Assembly: GCF_900105165.1 (NCBI RefSeq)
Contig: NZ_LT629740.1
Coordinates: 3,348,001-3,412,000, forward strand
DNA length: 64,000 nt
Source: Mucilaginibacter mallensis
GTDB lineage: Bacteria > Bacteroidota > Bacteroidia > Sphingobacteriales > Sphingobacteriaceae
Direction of reading: 5' to 3'
Positions within the stretch are counted from its first letter, which is position 1, and the number at the start of each line of letters is the position of its first letter. The translations under genes were made by a program, and so were the position numbers. Shown here piece by piece: positions 8,862 through 17,403 of the stretch. Below the pieces are notes generated by a model, which was not told the DNA's origin, ran no database searches, and saw only the letters and a list, made by a program, of their open reading frames with translations.

Positions 8862-8869
8862 TATCTTTG
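8862..8869 (+). promoter_or_regulatory. -7 box of the rnpB promoter
   Basis: TATCTTTG is an exact TAnnTTTG box. It ends 6 nt before the first base of the RNase P P1 helix (8875), the spacing expected between a -7 element and a start site, so it supports the 5' end placed for rnpB. No good -33 TTTG is visible at 17-23 nt upstream. Confidence 0.65.
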
Positions 8870-8874
8870 CCCTT

Positions 8875-9257
8875 GCAAAACGTTCTATCGCTCACGGCCA
8901 AACCGCGAGAGGAAAGTCCGGGCAACATAGAGTATCCTGCTTCCTAACGGGAAGGCGCCGGCAGCCGGCGACAGCAAGTGCCACAGAGAATATACCGCCT
9001 GTGATTTATCATGGGTAAGGGTGAAAACGTGAGGTAAGAGCTCACGGCTTTTCCGGGCGACCGGGATCGCGGTAAACCTCAGGAGTTGAAAAACCAAATA
9101 GGTCCTGAATCGGAAGTTACTCGCTTTTGATTGTTTGCCACTGGCAGATGATCGTCAGGATGGGTAGGTTGCTTGAACCTGTCAGCAATGGCAGGGCCAG
9201 ATTAATGATAGAAACCGTCCTTCAACCGACGGAACAGAACCCGGCTTATAGCTTTGC
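8875..9257 (+). ncRNA. rnpB: RNase P RNA (bacterial class A)
   Basis: The catalytic RNA of RNase P, which matures tRNA 5' ends. The conserved 5' core GAGGAAAGTCCGGGC lies near 8909-8923 and the matching 3' core ACAGAACCCGGCTTA near 9234-9248. GCAAAAC at 8875-8881 pairs with GCTTTGC at 9251-9257 (one mismatch) as P1. Length of about 383 nt fits class A. Open frames across it on either strand are spurious. A promoter box precedes it and an intrinsic terminator follows. Confidence 0.95.
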
Positions 9258-9271
9258 TGCTGAAAAAAATG

Positions 9272-9306
9272 CCCCTTTCTGCAAAACAGAAGGGGGTTAT
9301 TTTTTG
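9272..9306 (+). terminator. Intrinsic terminator of rnpB
   Basis: CCCCTTTCTG (9272-9281) pairs with CAGAAGGGGG (9287-9296), ten pairs with one G-U, around a 5-nt loop, followed by TTATTTTTTG. It lies 15 nt after the end of the RNase P core. Confidence 0.9.
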
Positions 9307-9344
9307 TATATAGGTGGAGTGTTTATTTTTCTATACAAATCCCA

Positions 9345-9352
9345 TATATTTG
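9345..9352 (+). promoter_or_regulatory. -7 box for the sigma54-activator gene
   Basis: TATATTTG is an exact TAnnTTTG element 46 nt upstream of the ATG at 9398. A GTTT at 9321-9324, 20 nt upstream, is a weak -33 candidate. Confidence 0.45.
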
Positions 9353-9397
9353 GGCGCCGAACCATTCACTCTTTTTTCGAAAAACATAGGATAAAAA

Positions 9398-10777
9398 ATG
9401 GCAAAAATCTTAATTATTGATGATGAACGTGCTATAAGAAGCACCCTGCGCGAAATTTTAGAGTACGAAGATTACCAGGTCGAAGATATTGATAATGGGC
9501 AGGATGGCCTGGACATGATAGCCAAAAATGATTATGACCTGGTGCTTTGCGATATTAAAATGAACCGGATGGATGGCATGGAAGTGCTTACCGAAGGTTT
9601 AGCCATAAAACCGGATCTGCCATTTATTATGATCTCTGGCCATGGTACCGTTGAAACAGCTGTTGAAGCCAGTCGTAAGGGAGCTTTCGATTTTATATCA
9701 AAACCACCCGACCTGAACCGTCTTTTAATTACCGTACGTAACGCACTCGACCGCGGAAGTTTGGTTGTTGAAACCAAGGTATTAAAGCGTAAGGTTTCAA
9801 AAGTGCGCCCAATATTGGGTAACTCACAGGCCATAGCAAAAATTAAAGAAACCATTGATCGCGTTGCCCCTACTGATGCCCGTGTTTTGGTTACCGGCGC
9901 CAATGGTAGCGGTAAAGAGCTGGTTGCACGCTGGCTGCATGAAAAATCAAACCGATCAAATGCACCTTTGATTGAAGTTAACTGCGCCGCAATACCTTCT
10001 GAACTGATTGAGAGTGAACTATTCGGGCACGAAAAGGGCTCATTTACATCGGCTGTAAAGCAACGTATTGGTAAATTCGAATCAGCTAATGGCGGAACTT
10101 TATTTTTGGATGAGATAGGCGATATGAGCCACTCAGCGCAAGCTAAGGTGTTACGTGCACTACAGGAAAGCAAAATAACCCGTGTAGGCGGCGAAAAAGA
10201 AATTGAGGTTGATGTACGCGTAGTAGCTGCGACAAATAAAGACCTGTTAAAAGAAATTGAAGCCGGTAATTTCCGTATGGACCTTTACCACCGCTTAAGT
10301 GTGATCCTTATTCATGTACCGCCATTAACTGAACGCAGAGACGATATTACCTTGCTTACCCAGAATTTTTTGGATGAGATATGCAATGAATACGGCATGC
10401 CTGTTAAAAAGATCTCTGAAGCTGCGCTTGATGCCCTTAAAGCCTTGCCATGGACAGGTAATATACGTGAACTGCGCAACATGGTTGAGCGTTTAATTAT
10501 TTTGAGCGATAAGACCATTACCGATGGCGATGTTAAGGCATTCGCCAATCCGTCAGCGCCAGCTCCAGCTTCATCAAACGATTCATCATCAAGCCAAACT
10601 GATTTTAACCAGTTCAAAAACTTTCAGGAGTATAAAGATTTTGCTGAACGCGAGTACATCAAATTCAAGCTGGAAAAAAACAACTGGAACGTTTCAAAAA
10701 CTGCCGATGATATTGATATACAACGCAGCCACCTGTATAGTAAGATAGAGAAGTACGGATTGAAACGCGGGGAATAA
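9398..10777 (+). CDS. Sigma54-dependent response regulator (NtrC/AtoC family)
   Basis: A 459-residue three-domain activator. Residues 1-115 are a receiver domain with acidic D8/D9, phosphoacceptor D52 (VLCDIKMNRMDG), S80 and K102. Residues about 140-370 are the AAA+ domain with Walker A GANGSGKE, Walker B GTLFLDEIGD and the R-finger region FRMDLYHRLSV. The C-terminus has a Ser/Ala-rich linker and a Fis-type helix-turn-helix (WNVSKTADDIDIQRSHLYSKI). The GAFTGA loop that contacts sigma54 reads GSFTSA: the central Phe-Thr pair is kept but both small residues are changed. No partner kinase is adjacent. A candidate sigma54 promoter exists at 31.6 kb; a link is speculative. Confidence 0.93.
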   Translation: MAKILIIDDERAIRSTLREILEYEDYQVEDIDNGQDGLDMIAKNDYDLVLCDIKMNRMDGMEVLTEGLAIKPDLPFIMISGHGTVETAVEASRKGAFDFISKPPDLNRLLITVRNALDRGSLVVETKVLKRKVSKVRPILGNSQAIAKIKETIDRVAPTDARVLVTGANGSGKELVARWLHEKSNRSNAPLIEVNCAAIPSELIESELFGHEKGSFTSAVKQRIGKFESANGGTLFLDEIGDMSHSAQAKVLRALQESKITRVGGEKEIEVDVRVVAATNKDLLKEIEAGNFRMDLYHRLSVILIHVPPLTERRDDITLLTQNFLDEICNEYGMPVKKISEAALDALKALPWTGNIRELRNMVERLIILSDKTITDGDVKAFANPSAPAPASSNDSSSSQTDFNQFKNFQEYKDFAEREYIKFKLEKNNWNVSKTADDIDIQRSHLYSKIEKYGLKRGE

Positions 10778-10812
10778 TCGGGGAGTAATCTTAAATAACT
10801 CACAAAAGAAAT

Positions 10813-10890
10813 GGGTGTCATGCTGAGGCACTCGAAGCATGAGCGTAATGGCCTTCGCCCACATGCTTCGAGTGCCTCAGCATGACACCC
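10813..10890. repeat. REP-like palindrome, copy 1 (perfect 29-bp arms)
   Basis: Arms 10813-10841 and 10862-10890 are perfectly complementary over 29 bp around a 20-nt loop (10842-10861). It sits between convergent genes (the sigma54 activator and msrA) and could terminate both. A second copy at 14707-14786 shares the outer stem, the inner stem and the loop, but differs in a stem block with compensating changes on both arms. Confidence 0.9.
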
Positions 10891-10915
10891 CTCTATTATA
10901 AGAGTTAACTGCTTC

Positions 10916-11560
10916 TTAACTAAACTCCGGTTTCAGCAGCCCCTTTTCTTTCTTCCTCATCTTCTCAACCTTTGGTACTGATACGCCCTGTATGTAAGGG
11001 TTATCCTGATGAAGCTTGTAATAGTTCTGGTGATATTTTTCAGCCGGGTAAAATACTTTAAATGGTGCAACCTCTGTAACTATCGGCGCAGAGCCATAGT
11101 ACTTTGAAGCATTGATGCTCTTTATAGTATTTTCGATGATCTCTTTCTCTTCAGGTGTGCGATAAAAAGCTATTGAACGGTAACTGGTACCATGATCCGG
11201 GCCCTGGTAGTTAAGCTCTGTTGGGTTGTGGGCATAAAAGAATGCTTCAACCAATTTAGCATAGCTAATCACTTTAGGATCATAATAAACCTGCACACTT
11301 TCAGCATGGCCTGTATTATCAGAGCACACCTCCTCATACGTTGGACGGGGCGCATTACCGCCAGAATAACCGGCAACTACCTGGTCAACTCCTTTAAGTT
11401 CAGACATGGCCTCGCTGCTGGCCCAAAAACACCCGGCAGCAAAATCAGCAACTTTCTCTCCGGGTTTAGGTTGTGGTAAACTAGCAAACGAATTGGATTG
11501 CCCCTGAGCGCAGCCTGCAAATAACAGTAGGCAGGCTATATATAAAATGGATCTTTTCAT
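10916..11560 (-). CDS. msrA: Peptide methionine sulfoxide reductase MsrA, lipoprotein form
   Basis: MsrA reduces methionine-S-sulfoxide in proteins. The 214-residue product has a lipoprotein signal (lipobox LFAGC, Cys17), so it acts outside the cytoplasm, probably anchored in a membrane. The catalytic cysteine is C44 in AAGCFWASSEA; further family motifs are VVAGYSGG, GHAESVQVYYDP, HNPTELNYQGPDHGTSYRS and FYPAEKYHQNYY. The usual GCFWG(A/C)E appears as GCFWASSE. There is no MsrB fusion. It is convergent with the sigma54 activator across the palindrome repeat. Confidence 0.94.
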   Translation of the reverse strand: MKRSILYIACLLLFAGCAQGQSNSFASLPQPKPGEKVADFAAGCFWASSEAMSELKGVDQVVAGYSGGNAPRPTYEEVCSDNTGHAESVQVYYDPKVISYAKLVEAFFYAHNPTELNYQGPDHGTSYRSIAFYRTPEEKEIIENTIKSINASKYYGSAPIVTEVAPFKVFYPAEKYHQNYYKLHQDNPYIQGVSVPKVEKMRKKEKGLLKPEFS

Positions 11561-11629
11561 AAAATATTTACTTTTTTAATAATATACGCACGCTAAAGCT
11601 GAGCGGTTGTCATTGAGCGGTAATATATT

Positions 11630-11878
11630 TTATGAACGTTGATTTCTGAGCGAAGTTTTAACCATGGTAATTATACTTTGTAAGCCGTTGGTCTTGATTT
11701 CGTACACGGTTGATAATAACATACCCAACTTGCCGGGAGGAAAACCACCCTTGCCATGCATCCACTCCAAATAAGAGATGGGCATATCACATATCAAAGT
11801 ACCTTTGTATTTGCCAAAGGGCATTTTGGTTTGTACAATTTCAATCAGGATCTTAGAATCGGGCTGAGCACTTTCCAT
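11630..11878 (-). CDS. DUF3820 family protein
   Basis: From the ATG at 11878 the protein has 82 residues and contains KMPFGKYKGTLICDMPISYLEW followed by GGFPPGKLGMLLSTVYEIK, the DUF3820 pattern (family originally named a putative quorum-sensing-regulated virulence factor; function not established). An upstream in-frame ATG at 11944 would add 22 residues with no family match. No signal peptide or membrane segment is visible, so it is probably cytoplasmic. It is a small single gene between msrA and the N/Q-rich exported protein, all on the minus strand. Confidence 0.8.
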   Translation of the reverse strand: MESAQPDSKILIEIVQTKMPFGKYKGTLICDMPISYLEWMHGKGGFPPGKLGMLLSTVYEIKTNGLQSIITMVKTSLRNQRS

Positions 11879-11995
11879 GCTGTAAAGATATGATAAACCA
11901 GGATTTGTTGGATTTAAATGATCATAAAGATGCGAATAACCCATATCCCGAAAATCCGTAAAATCCTATAAATCCTGGTTCAAAATTTCAAAAAA

Positions 11996-12021
11996 AAGCT
12001 CCCCGCATAAACGGAGAGCTT
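11996..12021 (-). terminator. Intrinsic terminator of the N/Q-rich exported protein gene
   Basis: Read on the minus strand, AAGCTCTCCG (12021-12012) pairs with CGGGGAGCTT (12005-11996), one G-U pair, 6-nt loop, followed by a run of T (complement of the A-run 11989-11995). It lies 28 bp after the stop of the gene at 12049. Confidence 0.85.
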
Positions 12022-12048
12022 TTAACATATATATTGAGGTGGTTATAT

Positions 12049-12714
12049 TTAGAATCTTCTTCTGCCAAAATCATGTCCCCTATCGTTTTGAGCAACACGT
12101 TGCTGATCGTCGCCTCTGTTACCGCGGTTTTGGTTAAATTGCTGGCCGCGGTTGTCACGGTTCTGATTATATTGTTGGTTATAGTTGTTCTGATTCCTGT
12201 TATCAAAATGCTGGGCATATCCACCACGATTATCAAAATGTTGGTCGCCACCATTAAAGTGATTAGCATAGCCTCCCTGGAAATGGTCGTCCCTGTGTGC
12301 CCATTGGTAGTTTGCACCATGATACCTGTTCATGTAGAGATCATTGTGTAAGTATGGGCGTGGTGAACGTACTTCAAACCTGCGGGCATGCATCCAATCA
12401 TAATTACGGTATTCGCCGGGTAAATAAGCAGCAGAGATCCAGTTATCGCCATCATTATAATAGTAGCATTGCTGTGCAACGTTGTAATAAGCGTTTACAT
12501 CAGGTAAATAATAGTAGTCGTCATCGCTGTTATAATCAGCAGGTGCGTTATCTGTATATACTACTGGTGCAGGCTGTACATCTACAACAGCGGGGCGTAC
12601 ATATATATGGTGTGGGAATAAATTTATACCTAAATGAATTCTTATTTGCGCATTGGCAGTGTTATAAAATAAACCGCTTATTGCTATTGCTGATAATAAA
12701 ACTAACTTTTTCAT
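12049..12714 (-). CDS. Exported protein with N/Q/R/G-rich low-complexity tail
   Basis: A 221-residue protein with a clear signal peptide (about 1-22, ending NTANAQ). The middle (about 60-105) has the pattern DYYYLPDVNAYYNVAQQ and DGDNWISAAYLPG seen in many uncharacterised Bacteroidota envelope proteins. From about residue 130 the sequence is dominated by Asn, Gln, Arg, Gly, His and Asp, with imperfect repeats such as QHFDNRG/QHFDNRN and NQNRDNRG/NQNRGNRG. The tail is positively charged and probably disordered. No enzyme motif is visible. The long antisense frame over this gene reflects composition only. Function unknown. Confidence 0.8.
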   Translation of the reverse strand: MKKLVLLSAIAISGLFYNTANAQIRIHLGINLFPHHIYVRPAVVDVQPAPVVYTDNAPADYNSDDDYYYLPDVNAYYNVAQQCYYYNDGDNWISAAYLPGEYRNYDWMHARRFEVRSPRPYLHNDLYMNRYHGANYQWAHRDDHFQGGYANHFNGGDQHFDNRGGYAQHFDNRNQNNYNQQYNQNRDNRGQQFNQNRGNRGDDQQRVAQNDRGHDFGRRRF

Positions 12715-12920
12715 GGTGTTTTAAATTTTATATAGTTAGGACTATACCATTTTTAAAAAGTTTAATCAGAATAATAATTTCATATAGATGATATGGCTAT
12801 TTTCAGAATAATATTCCGAATAATAAACAAAGCTCAAAACATTATACTTTATTAATTATTTATCTACCTAAGTATCAGATTTATAAATTGTAACAATAAT
12901 GTATTTTATTAAACAGAAAT

Positions 12921-12950
12921 TTTGTTTGAGTTGAATTTAGTTTAATTTTA
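12921..12950 (+). promoter_or_regulatory. Promoter for the sorbosone-dehydrogenase-like gene
   Basis: TTTG (12921-12924), an 18-nt spacer and TAATTTTA (12943-12950, one mismatch to TAnnTTTG) give a reasonable Bacteroidota promoter ending 19 nt before the ATG at 12970. The remaining spacer back to 12715 is AT-rich and otherwise unremarkable. Confidence 0.45.
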
Positions 12951-12969
12951 GTCCACCAATCCTCTCGTT

Positions 12970-14256
12970 ATGAAAACCAATAGCTTATTTTCATTAGTTA
13001 TGCCGTTAGCCCTCATTCCGGCTTTGATATTAACTAACCCGATAACAAACAAAAAAACAGTTCCTCATACAAAAACAGTTGCTGCCGATGCTGGTCTCAC
13101 GCTGCCCTCTGGTTTTGAAGCCAGCGTAGTAGCCGATAATTTAGGGCAAGCCAGGCATTTGGCTATTACACCTCAAAATGACATTTATGTAAAGCTTAAC
13201 CATTTTAAAAACGGTAAGGGCATCCTGTTTCTGCACCAAAATGGTGATAAAGCTACAGTAGCTAATAGCTTTGGCAACTATGGTGGTACCGGCATGTACA
13301 TTAAAGATGGCTACTTATATGCATCATCTGATGAAGACGTTTACCGCTATAAATTAAATGCTAAAAGTGAGGTTATAAATCCCGATGTACCTGAGAAGAT
13401 CATATCTGGCTTGTTAAACCGCCGCGAACATGAGTCAAAATCAATCGTGCTTGATAACGATGGCAATATATACGTGAATGTTGGGGCCTACTCCAACTCA
13501 TGCCAGTTTAAGGACAGGCAAAAAGGCTCCATAGGCAGACCTGGTTGTCCTATACTGGACTCAGCGGGCGGTATATGGCAATTTAAAGCCGATAAGCTTG
13601 ATCAGCATTATGGCGATGGCGTTCACTATGCAAAAGGCATAAGGAACACTGTGGGCCTCGACTGGAACCAGCAGAACAATCAACTATATGTTATGCAGCA
13701 TGGCCGCGATCAACTGCATGATCTGTTCCCTGATCTGTATACCGTACAACAATCAGCCGTTGAACCAGCCGAGTGCTTATATGCATTAAAAAAAGGCGAT
13801 GATGCCGGATGGCCTTACATTTATTACGATCAGGAAAGACATGAAAAAATATTGGCACCCGAATATGGCGGCGACAGCAAAAAAACCGCTGGCGAAGGCA
13901 CTATTGATCCTACAGTAGCATTCCCGGGCCACCTTGCACCTGATGGTTTATTATTTTACACCGGCAACCAGTTCCCTGAGCGTTACAAAAACGGTGCCTT
14001 CATAGCGTTCCATGGCTCATGGAACCGTGCACCTGAACCACAGGCAGGCTATTTCGTGGTATTCCAACCGTTTAAGGATGGGAAACCAGATGGGAAATGG
14101 GAAGTGTTCGCCGATGGTTTTGCAGGCACACAAGCACAAAAAGAATCTGGCCGTGCCGAACACCGTCCATGCGGCTTAGCGCAAGGGCCTGATGGTTCGC
14201 TGTATGTAAGTGATGATTCAAAAGGGACTATTTATAAGATTACCTACAAAAAATAA
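12970..14256 (+). CDS. PQQ-type sugar (sorbosone-like) dehydrogenase
   Basis: A 428-residue exported six-bladed propeller protein of the PQQ-dependent glucose/L-sorbosone dehydrogenase family, which oxidises sugars or aldoses outside the cytoplasm. A signal peptide covers about residues 1-25. Family-like segments include TLPSGFEASVVADNLGQARH, GLLNRREHESKSIVLDNDG, YAKGIRNTVGLDW, VMQHGRDQLHDLFPD, PGHLAPDGLLFYTGNQFP and IAFHGSWNRAPEPQAGYFV. The substrate cannot be told from sequence. It ends 3 bp before a cytochrome c gene, the natural electron acceptor, so the pair is probably one operon. Confidence 0.85.
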   Translation: MKTNSLFSLVMPLALIPALILTNPITNKKTVPHTKTVAADAGLTLPSGFEASVVADNLGQARHLAITPQNDIYVKLNHFKNGKGILFLHQNGDKATVANSFGNYGGTGMYIKDGYLYASSDEDVYRYKLNAKSEVINPDVPEKIISGLLNRREHESKSIVLDNDGNIYVNVGAYSNSCQFKDRQKGSIGRPGCPILDSAGGIWQFKADKLDQHYGDGVHYAKGIRNTVGLDWNQQNNQLYVMQHGRDQLHDLFPDLYTVQQSAVEPAECLYALKKGDDAGWPYIYYDQERHEKILAPEYGGDSKKTAGEGTIDPTVAFPGHLAPDGLLFYTGNQFPERYKNGAFIAFHGSWNRAPEPQAGYFVVFQPFKDGKPDGKWEVFADGFAGTQAQKESGRAEHRPCGLAQGPDGSLYVSDDSKGTIYKITYKK

Positions 14257-14259
14257 TAC

Positions 14260-14706
14260 ATGAATACTAAAAGAACCGCTGTATTGCTGTCCCTGTTAAT
14301 AGCATTTTCGCTGGGCTCATATGCGCAAACCAAGCATAAAAGTTCAACACATGTAAGCCTGGCTACATCAATAGCCAATGGTAAAAATATCTATATTCAG
14401 AATTGTGCAAGCTGCCATCAAACTGATGGCGGCGGCGCTGGCAATATGAACCCGCCCTTAATAAAAACCACTTATGTTTTAGGTAATAAAACCACACTCA
14501 TAAAGATCATATTGAATGGATTCAGCGATAATGTTGAGATCAACGGCCAAACCTACCAAAACACCATGGCATCACATGATTTTTTAAAGGATCAGGAAAT
14601 TGCCGATGTGCTTACCTATGTGCGTAACAGCTTTACCAACAAAGCCAGCGCGGTTACAGCATCGCAGGTAAAAACAGTAAGGGCGAATAATAAGCCAGCT
14701 AAATAG
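14260..14706 (+). CDS. Small exported monoheme cytochrome c
   Basis: A 148-residue class I cytochrome c. A signal peptide (1-22, ending GSYAQT) is followed by one CxxCH heme site (IQNCASCHQTDGGG, about residue 48), and the probable distal methionine is in NTMASHDFLKDQEIADVLTYV. The C-terminal 25 residues are Lys/Ala-rich. It starts 3 bp after the sugar dehydrogenase stop and very probably takes electrons from it. The palindrome repeat begins directly at its stop codon. Confidence 0.9.
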   Translation: MNTKRTAVLLSLLIAFSLGSYAQTKHKSSTHVSLATSIANGKNIYIQNCASCHQTDGGGAGNMNPPLIKTTYVLGNKTTLIKIILNGFSDNVEINGQTYQNTMASHDFLKDQEIADVLTYVRNSFTNKASAVTASQVKTVRANNKPAK

Positions 14707-14786
14707 GGTGTCATGCTGAGCGATAGTCGAAGCATGAGCGTAGAGGCCTTTGCCCACATGCTTCGACTATCGCTCAGCATAACACC
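14707..14786. repeat. REP-like palindrome, copy 2 (30-bp arms, one mismatch)
   Basis: Arms 14707-14736 and 14757-14786 pair over 30 bp with one mismatch, around a 20-nt loop that matches the loop of the copy at 10813 at most positions. The variable stem block is CGATAGTCG/CGACTATCG here against GGCACTCG/CGAGTGCC in copy 1. It again lies between convergent genes and may serve as a bidirectional terminator. Confidence 0.9.
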
Positions 14787-14802
14787 TTTTCTTATAATCC
14801 GT

Positions 14803-17403
14803 TTACTCCTTATATAAACAAGTTGTGATCAACCCCGTCCAACCTGTTTGATGTGATGCTCCTACCCCACGGCCGTTATCGCCATCAAAGTACTCGTAGA
14901 ACAGCACATAATCCTTAAACGACGCATCATACTGTATTTTATCATAGGCCCCAAACACTGGCCTTCTGCCTGTATCATCACGCAAAAATATACTTGATAC
15001 CCGTTTGTACAACTCGTTTGCAACTTCTTTAAGGTTCATGAATACGCCCGAACCTGTTGGGCATTCTATTTTAAAATCATCGCCATAGTATTGATAAAAA
15101 CGTTGCAGGCTTTCTATCAGCAGATAGTTCATCGGCATCCATATAGGGCCCCGCCAGTTACTGTTGCCGCCAAATAAACCGCTGTCGCTTTCAGCAGGTG
15201 TATATTTAATACTAAAGTTCACTCCATTTATGGTAGTTTCATAAGGGTGTTCCAAATGATATTTTGAAACTGAGCGGATGCCGTAATCGCTTAAAAATTC
15301 ATTCTCATCCAACATATATTTAAGCAGCATTTTCATACGGTAACCGCGCAATAAGCTTATCAGATGTTTACCGGTGCTACTCTTTTCATTCCAGCGTGAT
15401 ACCAATGCGGCCAAATCAGGGCGGTTATCAGCAAACCACTTTAGCCTGTTTTTAAAGATCGGGTTATTGAGTATATCATTCTCATCCAATACTTCTGCTG
15501 CAAACAATGGGATTAGGCCAACCAAGCTTCTTATCCGCATCTTTTCAGTACTATTGTCAGGCAAACGGATCTGATCATAAAAGAAACCATCGGTATCATC
15601 CCATAAACCCTGATTATTATCACCCAGGTTTGCCATTGCCCCGGCTATATATATAAAGTGCTCAAAAAATTTGGAGGCGATATCATTATAAGCCTTATTA
15701 TAAACAGCCAGCTCAGCAGCCATACGCAACAGGTTTAATGAGTACATGGCCATCCAGCTTGTACCATCAGCCTGCTCCAGATGCTCACCCATTGGCAAGT
15801 GCGCGTTCCTGTCGAATACCCCAATATTATCGAGACCTAAAAAGCCACCTTCGAATATATTATTACCGGCAGCGTCCTTACGGTTTACCCACCAGGTAAA
15901 GTTGAGCATCAGCTTATGAAAGATCCGCTCCAGGAAGTAAGTATCCCCCTTGCCCTCATTATTATCTTTATCCAGGTTGTAAATTGTCATAGCAACCTTT
16001 GCAAGTACCGGCGGATTAGCATCGGCAAAATCCCACTCATAGGCCGGAAACTCGCCATTAGGGTGCATATACCAGTCCCTTACCAGCAGCATTAGCTGGT
16101 TCTTGGCAAAATTCATATCAAGCCGGGCAAGTGGCAAGCAATGAAAAGCCAGATCCCATGATGCAAACCACGGATACTCCCATTTATCGGGCATGGATAT
16201 TACATCCTTCGTATTTAAATGCATCCATTTGCTGTTTCGGCCGTTCATCCGGCTTGCAGGTGGTTTTGGTCCTGCGGGGTCACCGTTTAGCCAGTGGTGT
16301 ATGTTATAATGGTAGAACTGCTTTGTCCACAACATACCTGCAAAAGCCTGGCGCTGCACCATTACACTATCAGCATCTGGGTTTTCCTTTTGTACATCCT
16401 TATAAAATTCGTCAGCCTCAGTTATACGGGCATTAAACACCGCGTCGAAATCAGTAAAATCATTTTTAGCGTTTTTGGATAAACGCAGCCTAACCACATG
16501 GCTTTGCTTAGCCTTAACAGTTATGTCAAAATTAATGGCAGCCTTAGTACCCGTCTTTTTCGGATTTACGGTATCGGCGCCATTTACTATATAGTCATTT
16601 ATACCATCTTTATAATATGGCTTACCATCATCATATCCATACAAGCGTTTGGTATTGGTTTCATTATCACAGAACAACAATTCCGGCGATCCTTCACCAT
16701 TCAGCCACATCTGCCCCAGGTCCTTATGGTACACTTCAATAACCCCATGCGAATCGGCCAATAGCTCCGGCACATAGTTATCGTATCCCCAGGCCCATGT
16801 ATTGCGAAACCAGATGGTTGGCAATACATTTAAACTGCAATCCTGTGCCCCCCTGTTATTTATGGTGATTTTTATTAAGATATCATCCTGCGCATTTTTA
16901 GCATACTCGGTAAATACATCAAAATACTGATCGTTATTTAACAAGCCGGTATCTATCAGCTCAAACTCCGGGTCATTTCTGCCACGCCTTTTATTTTCAT
17001 TAACCAGCCATGCATACGGGTATTCCTGCTGCGGATATTTATACAGCGTTTTCATGTACGAATGTGTTGGCGTATTATCCAAATAATAATACAGCTCCTT
17101 AACATCCTCACCATGATTACCCTCCGGGTTGCTTAAGCCAAAATAACGCTCTTTTAATATCGGGTCCTTTTTGTTCCATAAAGCCACAGCGAAACAAAGC
17201 AGCTGGTCATCATCACATATCCCGGCTACGCCCTCCTCACCCCAGCGATAAGCCTTGCTGCGGGCCATATCATGCGTAATGAAATTCCAGGCATCACCGT
17301 CGGCACTGTAATCCTCTCTAACGGTTCCCCATTGCCTGTCGCTTACATATGGGCCCCATTTTTTCCAGCTTAAATCCTGCAGTCGCGTTTGTTCTGTGTT
17401 CAT
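14803..17403 (-). CDS. GH63-like (alpha/alpha)6-barrel glycosidase
   Basis: An 866-residue protein resembling MGH1/GH63-type glucosidases, with an N-terminal beta region and a C-terminal (alpha/alpha)6 catalytic barrel. Visible segments include WKKWGPYVSDRQWGTVREDY at the start, WTKQFYHYNIHHWLNGDP, MPDKWEYPWFASWDLAFHC (likely catalytic acid region), WADANPP-like FADANPPVLAKV, GPIWMPMNYLLIESLQRFY and HQTGWTGLITTCL at the end. There is no signal peptide, so it is probably cytoplasmic. The linkage cleaved cannot be assigned; trehalose- or glucan-type substrates are possible. It stands alone on the minus strand between the cytochrome c and cydA. Confidence 0.82.
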   Translation of the reverse strand: MNTEQTRLQDLSWKKWGPYVSDRQWGTVREDYSADGDAWNFITHDMARSKAYRWGEEGVAGICDDDQLLCFAVALWNKKDPILKERYFGLSNPEGNHGEDVKELYYYLDNTPTHSYMKTLYKYPQQEYPYAWLVNENKRRGRNDPEFELIDTGLLNNDQYFDVFTEYAKNAQDDILIKITINNRGAQDCSLNVLPTIWFRNTWAWGYDNYVPELLADSHGVIEVYHKDLGQMWLNGEGSPELLFCDNETNTKRLYGYDDGKPYYKDGINDYIVNGADTVNPKKTGTKAAINFDITVKAKQSHVVRLRLSKNAKNDFTDFDAVFNARITEADEFYKDVQKENPDADSVMVQRQAFAGMLWTKQFYHYNIHHWLNGDPAGPKPPASRMNGRNSKWMHLNTKDVISMPDKWEYPWFASWDLAFHCLPLARLDMNFAKNQLMLLVRDWYMHPNGEFPAYEWDFADANPPVLAKVAMTIYNLDKDNNEGKGDTYFLERIFHKLMLNFTWWVNRKDAAGNNIFEGGFLGLDNIGVFDRNAHLPMGEHLEQADGTSWMAMYSLNLLRMAAELAVYNKAYNDIASKFFEHFIYIAGAMANLGDNNQGLWDDTDGFFYDQIRLPDNSTEKMRIRSLVGLIPLFAAEVLDENDILNNPIFKNRLKWFADNRPDLAALVSRWNEKSSTGKHLISLLRGYRMKMLLKYMLDENEFLSDYGIRSVSKYHLEHPYETTINGVNFSIKYTPAESDSGLFGGNSNWRGPIWMPMNYLLIESLQRFYQYYGDDFKIECPTGSGVFMNLKEVANELYKRVSSIFLRDDTGRRPVFGAYDKIQYDASFKDYVLFYEYFDGDNGRGVGASHQTGWTGLITTCLYKE

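Noticed and set aside
8885..9420. Open frames on both strands across the RNase P gene and its terminator
   Set aside because: They lie over a structured RNA with conserved core sequences; the translated products have no family likeness.
9532..10173. 213-codon antisense frame opposite the sigma54 activator
   Set aside because: It is a composition shadow of a strongly conserved gene, with no signal peptide, domain or promoter.
12034..12791. Plus-strand frames opposite the N/Q-rich exported protein
   Set aside because: They mirror low-complexity codons of the real gene; the minus-strand frame has a signal peptide and terminator.
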